The notes below the pieces were generated by a model. That model was not told the origin of the DNA, did not search any database, and saw nothing but the letters and a program-made list of their open reading frames with translations. The position numbers were made by a program, and so were the translations under genes. DNA of 41,966 nt from Deltaproteobacteria bacterium (lineage in GTDB: Bacteria; Myxococcota_A; UBA9160; SZUA-336). Position 1 is the stretch's first letter. The number at the start of each line of letters is the position of its first letter. The stretch lies in contig VGRW01000025.1 in NCBI GenBank assembly GCA_016875225.1, forward strand, positions 1 to 41,966, given 5' to 3'. Shown here one piece after another: positions 39,266-41,966 of the stretch.

Positions 39266-41966
39266 TCAGCGCAGCGATGCCACCGCCGCGAGCTTCCGGT
39301 CGATGATCGGGCGCAAGCTCGCGGCGCGCGCGGCCTTCACACCCTCGTAGCCGCGAATCCCCGCGGCGAGCTTCACGATCTCGAGCGCTTCGGCTCGGTT
39401 CTCGGCGCTCAGCCGTGCGCCGAGCTCGTCGAGCACGCCTTCGAGCCAGCCGGCGAGCTCGCGCTCCAGCCTGCGCGCGCGCGTCCAGCCGAACGGATCG
39501 AGCGCCGTCCCGCGCAGTCCGCGCGCGCGGATCAGCGCCGCGAAGAGCGGCTCGATCCACGGCCCGAACGCGAGCTTCCTCGTGAGCCCGAGACTGCGCA
39601 GCAGCGGCGGCTGCAGGTGGTAGCGGATGCGCGGCTCGCGCGCGGAGTGGCGGCGGAGCCAGCGTCGGTGCGGACCGCGAAGCAAGAGCCGCGCGACCTC
39701 GTACTCGTCCTTGTAGGCGAGGAAGCGGTAGAGCTCGATCGCCGCGGCCTCGGTGAGCGCAGGGCCGTCCGGATCGAGCGAAGCCTCGATCTCTGCCAGC
39801 CGCGCGATCCGCGCGCAGAAGCGCGCGGCGAGCCGCGTGCTCTGATAGTCGACCAGATCCAGCGCCAGCGCCGCGATCCGGTTCGTGACGCGATCGCAGT
39901 CCTTGGCGTGCTCGAAGCGGTTCAGCGCCTCGTGCAGATCGCTCCAGCTTCGCCCGAGCGCGCTAGATGCGGCCGCGATCCTCGTGCCGTCGCCGATCGC
40001 GGGCGGAGTCGCGTCGTCGAGAAGCTTCGCCGCGAGCGCCGCGTCGCAGGCCACCGCGCGGCCCAGCTCGAGCGCGCGCAGGTTCGCCGCGACGGCCACG
40101 CCGTTCTCGCGAATCGCGCGCTCGAGCGCAGCGCGCGACACCGGCACCAGACCGCGCTGCCAGGCGAAGCCGAGCAGCAGCAGGTTCGCGGCCAGCGCCT
40201 GCCCGAGCGCGGCTTCGGCGAGAAGCTCGGCCGGCACCCGCTCCAGCGTTCGCGTCGCGGCGCGGAGCGGCCCGGAGAGCTCGCTCGAGGACGGCGGCTC
40301 GAAGCCGGGCGTGCTGACGTCCGCGCCGGTCGGAACGTAGAGATCGTGGACCAGCGCGCGAGTTCGCGCCGGGTCGAGCGCGCGCAGCGATTCGCGGTCG
40401 GAAGCGCCGAGCGGGTCGAAGGCGAGCAGCACGTCCGCGCGCCCCGGCTCGATTCGCGGGCTGCCGGAGAGCGGCGCGCGCGAGAGCACGCAGTGCGAGA
40501 CCACCTTTCCGCCGCGCTGCGCGAGCCCGGTCTGGTCGAGGTGCATCGCGTACAGCCCGTCGTGCTCGGCGGCGCGCACGAGCAGCGCGTCGATCGTGAC
40601 CACGCCGGTGCTTCCGATCCCGACGAGCTGCAGCTCGAAGCGATTCCCGTCCCACTCCGTGGGCGGAGGGTCGGGAAGCTCCGCGCTCGTGAGCGACTCG
40701 AATCGGACCGGCTCCGCGACCGGCGCTTCGACGCCGAGGAACGCCGGGCAGTCGCCGTCGAGGCAGGAGCGGTCGTCGCTGCAGGAGCTGGCGTGGATTC
40801 GCGTCTTGCGGCCGAGCGCGGTCGCCACGGGCCGGAGCGAGACGCAGGCCGACTTCAGGCCGCAGTCGCCGCAGCCCTCGCAGACGTCCTCGTCGATCAC
40901 GATCCGCTCGCGCGAGCGCGCGAGCACGCCGCGGCGCTCCAGCCGCTGCTTCTGGTTCGCGCACGGCTCGTCCCAGATCATCACGCTCGTGCCCGGCTGC
41001 TCGCGCAGCTCGCGCATCGCGGCGTCCCAGCCGCCGCGCTCGACGACGCGGACACGCGGCTCGTACCCGGCGAGCGCGACGAGCTCGGCGTCGTTGCTCA
41101 TCGCCACGATCCGGCGCACGCCGTCGGAGAGCAGGTCGCGCGCCAGCGCCGCGAGCGGCTTCGCGCCGACCGCGTCCTGGCCGCCGGTCATCGCGACGAC
41201 GCCGTTCCAGAGCAGCTTATAGGTGATCGACACGCCGGCCTCGACGCAGGCGCGCACCGCGAGCCGGCCGGAGTGGAAGTAGGTGCCGTCGCCGAGGTTC
41301 TGGAACAGGTGTCTCGACTCGGTGTAGGGCGAGAGCCCGATCCAGTGCGAGCCCTCGGCGCCCATCGCGCCGACCAGCTTCACCTCGCGCTCGGGCATCA
41401 ACAGCGCCATCGTGTGGCAGCCGATCCCGCCGCCCGCGAGCGACCCCTCGGGAAGCCGCGTGGACGCCGCGTGCGGACAGCCGCTGCAGAAGTGCGGCGC
41501 GCGCGACGGCTCGGCCCCCGACTCCGCACGCAATAGCGCAGCCTCGAGCGGCGCGATCCGGGCGGCCAGCGCCGGCTCGCCCAGCCGCGAAGCGAGCCAC
41601 GGAGCGAGATCCTGCGCGAGCGTGCCGCCGCTGATCTCGTGGCGCCGCGCGAGCCAGGGCGCGCCGCGCTCGTCGCGGCTTCCCAGCACTCGAGCGCGCG
41701 TCGGCCCGTCGTAGAGCGCGGCGCGAACCTGCTCCTCGAGTCCGCCGCGGCGCGAGTCGACGACGGCGATCGCCTCGAGGCCGGAGGCGAACTCGCGCAC
41801 GCGCTCCGCTTCGAGCGGCCAGACCAGGTCGATCTTCTGCAAACGAAGCCCGAGCCGCGCGCGCTCCGGCTCGTCGAGCCCGAGCAGAGCGAGCGCGCTC
41901 TCGAGCTCCCGGTACAGCGAGCCTGCGGCCAGCAGTCCGACCCGGTCGCGCGCGTGCCGCGGGGGG
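39266..41966 (-). CDS. Indolepyruvate:ferredoxin oxidoreductase, fused subunits (5' partial)
   Basis: The frame stays open to the right edge, so the N-terminal pyruvate-ferredoxin-type domain is partly missing; 900 codons are visible. The order is: end of the first TPP-enzyme region (LLGLDEPERARLG, VWPLE), the TPP-binding domain (HFCSGCPHAAST; GGGIGCHTMALLMPE; GAMGAEGSHWIG; NLGDGTYFHSG), a ferredoxin-like Cys cluster (CEGCGDCGLKSAC; then SCSDDRSCLDGDC), and the gamma-type domain (VGIGSTGVVTIDALLVRAA; DQTGLAQRGGKVVSH), followed by a C-terminal DUF6537-like region. This matches the fused single-chain indolepyruvate oxidoreductase of about 1,150 residues, which decarboxylates aryl-pyruvates from aromatic amino acids to aryl-acetyl-CoA and reduces ferredoxin. 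nrtS and xthA follow on the same strand. Confidence 0.92.
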   Translation of the reverse strand, partial: PPRHARDRVGLLAAGSLYRELESALALLGLDEPERARLGLRLQKIDLVWPLEAERVREFASGLEAIAVVDSRRGGLEEQVRAALYDGPTRARVLGSRDERGAPWLARRHEISGGTLAQDLAPWLASRLGEPALAARIAPLEAALLRAESGAEPSRAPHFCSGCPHAASTRLPEGSLAGGGIGCHTMALLMPEREVKLVGAMGAEGSHWIGLSPYTESRHLFQNLGDGTYFHSGRLAVRACVEAGVSITYKLLWNGVVAMTGGQDAVGAKPLAALARDLLSDGVRRIVAMSNDAELVALAGYEPRVRVVERGGWDAAMRELREQPGTSVMIWDEPCANQKQRLERRGVLARSRERIVIDEDVCEGCGDCGLKSACVSLRPVATALGRKTRIHASSCSDDRSCLDGDCPAFLGVEAPVAEPVRFESLTSAELPDPPPTEWDGNRFELQLVGIGSTGVVTIDALLVRAAEHDGLYAMHLDQTGLAQRGGKVVSHCVLSRAPLSGSPRIEPGRADVLLAFDPLGASDRESLRALDPARTRALVHDLYVPTGADVSTPGFEPPSSSELSGPLRAATRTLERVPAELLAEAALGQALAANLLLLGFAWQRGLVPVSRAALERAIRENGVAVAANLRALELGRAVACDAALAAKLLDDATPPAIGDGTRIAAASSALGRSWSDLHEALNRFEHAKDCDRVTNRIAALALDLVDYQSTRLAARFCARIARLAEIEASLDPDGPALTEAAAIELYRFLAYKDEYEVARLLLRGPHRRWLRRHSAREPRIRYHLQPPLLRSLGLTRKLAFGPWIEPLFAALIRARGLRGTALDPFGWTRARRLERELAGWLEGVLDELGARLSAENRAEALEIVKLAAGIRGYEGVKAARAASLRPIIDRKLAAVASLR

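Overview
This is a GC-rich (about 70% G+C by eye), gene-dense bacterial chromosomal segment. The gene content includes a MoxR/Bat aerotolerance operon, EI-Ntr, NtrB/NtrC-type and hybrid two-component systems, NhaR, NrtS, a fused indolepyruvate:ferredoxin oxidoreductase and a probable selenoprotein. It fits an uncultured deltaproteobacterial-type lineage (Myxococcota or Binatota-like), but nothing in the window fixes the taxonomy. I see no tRNA, rRNA, CRISPR array, insertion sequence or phage gene. Coding density is extreme: most same-strand neighbours overlap by 4 nt (ATGA, GTGA, TTGA, CTGA), most convergent pairs overlap at their stops, and no gene-free stretch exceeds about 300 bases.

Layout from left to right. 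1-1395: 3' part of a Cys/Met-metabolism PLP enzyme. 1510-3096: promoter, inverted repeat, response regulator and histidine kinase. 7528-3090 (minus): ntrB, ntrC, thiE and a concentrative nucleoside transporter, tightly coupled. 7636-9479: moeA-mobA (molybdenum cofactor). 18592-9476 (minus): AsmA-like protein followed by moxR, a DUF58 protein, a BatD/DUF4381-like membrane protein, batA, a batB-batC fusion and batD. 18823-22003: small Cro/C1-type regulator with its own terminator, then ptsP and fur. 23971-22000 (minus): lemA and two TPM-domain genes. 24023-25514: an ArsC-like gene interrupted by an in-frame TGA, and an AGE-family epimerase. 25600-28893: hybrid histidine kinase, an opposing receiver-only protein and a beta-carbonic anhydrase. 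30948-28907 (minus): luciferase-like monooxygenase and alpha/beta hydrolase. 33985-31018 (minus): htpX, nhaR and a TerC-family protein. 37312-34128 (minus): PD-(D/E)XK nuclease, BFD-type [2Fe-2S] protein, gloB, a secreted protein and a 70-residue protein with a sigma-54-like promoter. 37425-38258: cysE. 41966-38255 (minus): indolepyruvate oxidoreductase (cut by the window end), nrtS and xthA.

The most striking signal is at 24023-24364. A Shine-Dalgarno site, an ATG and 13 codons lead to TGA, and the same frame continues 99 codons as a thioredoxin-fold ArsC-like protein. Read through, the TGA forms a U-x-x-C redox motif, and a nested double-stem hairpin whose apical loop has G at position 2 starts directly after it. 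This is the expected layout of a bacterial selenocysteine gene with its SECIS, and a standard gene caller would truncate it.

Other signals unexplained by routine annotation: a hairpin burying the ribosome site of the TerC gene; a TTGG/AATAGATAA element shared by the promoter regions on both sides of nhaR; four genes whose signal peptide or membrane anchor is complete only with a CTG start; three convergent pairs sharing the palindrome CTAG as both stop codons; a receiver protein with Glu at the phosphorylation site; and TAGACT boxes so close to start codons that leaderless transcripts are likely.
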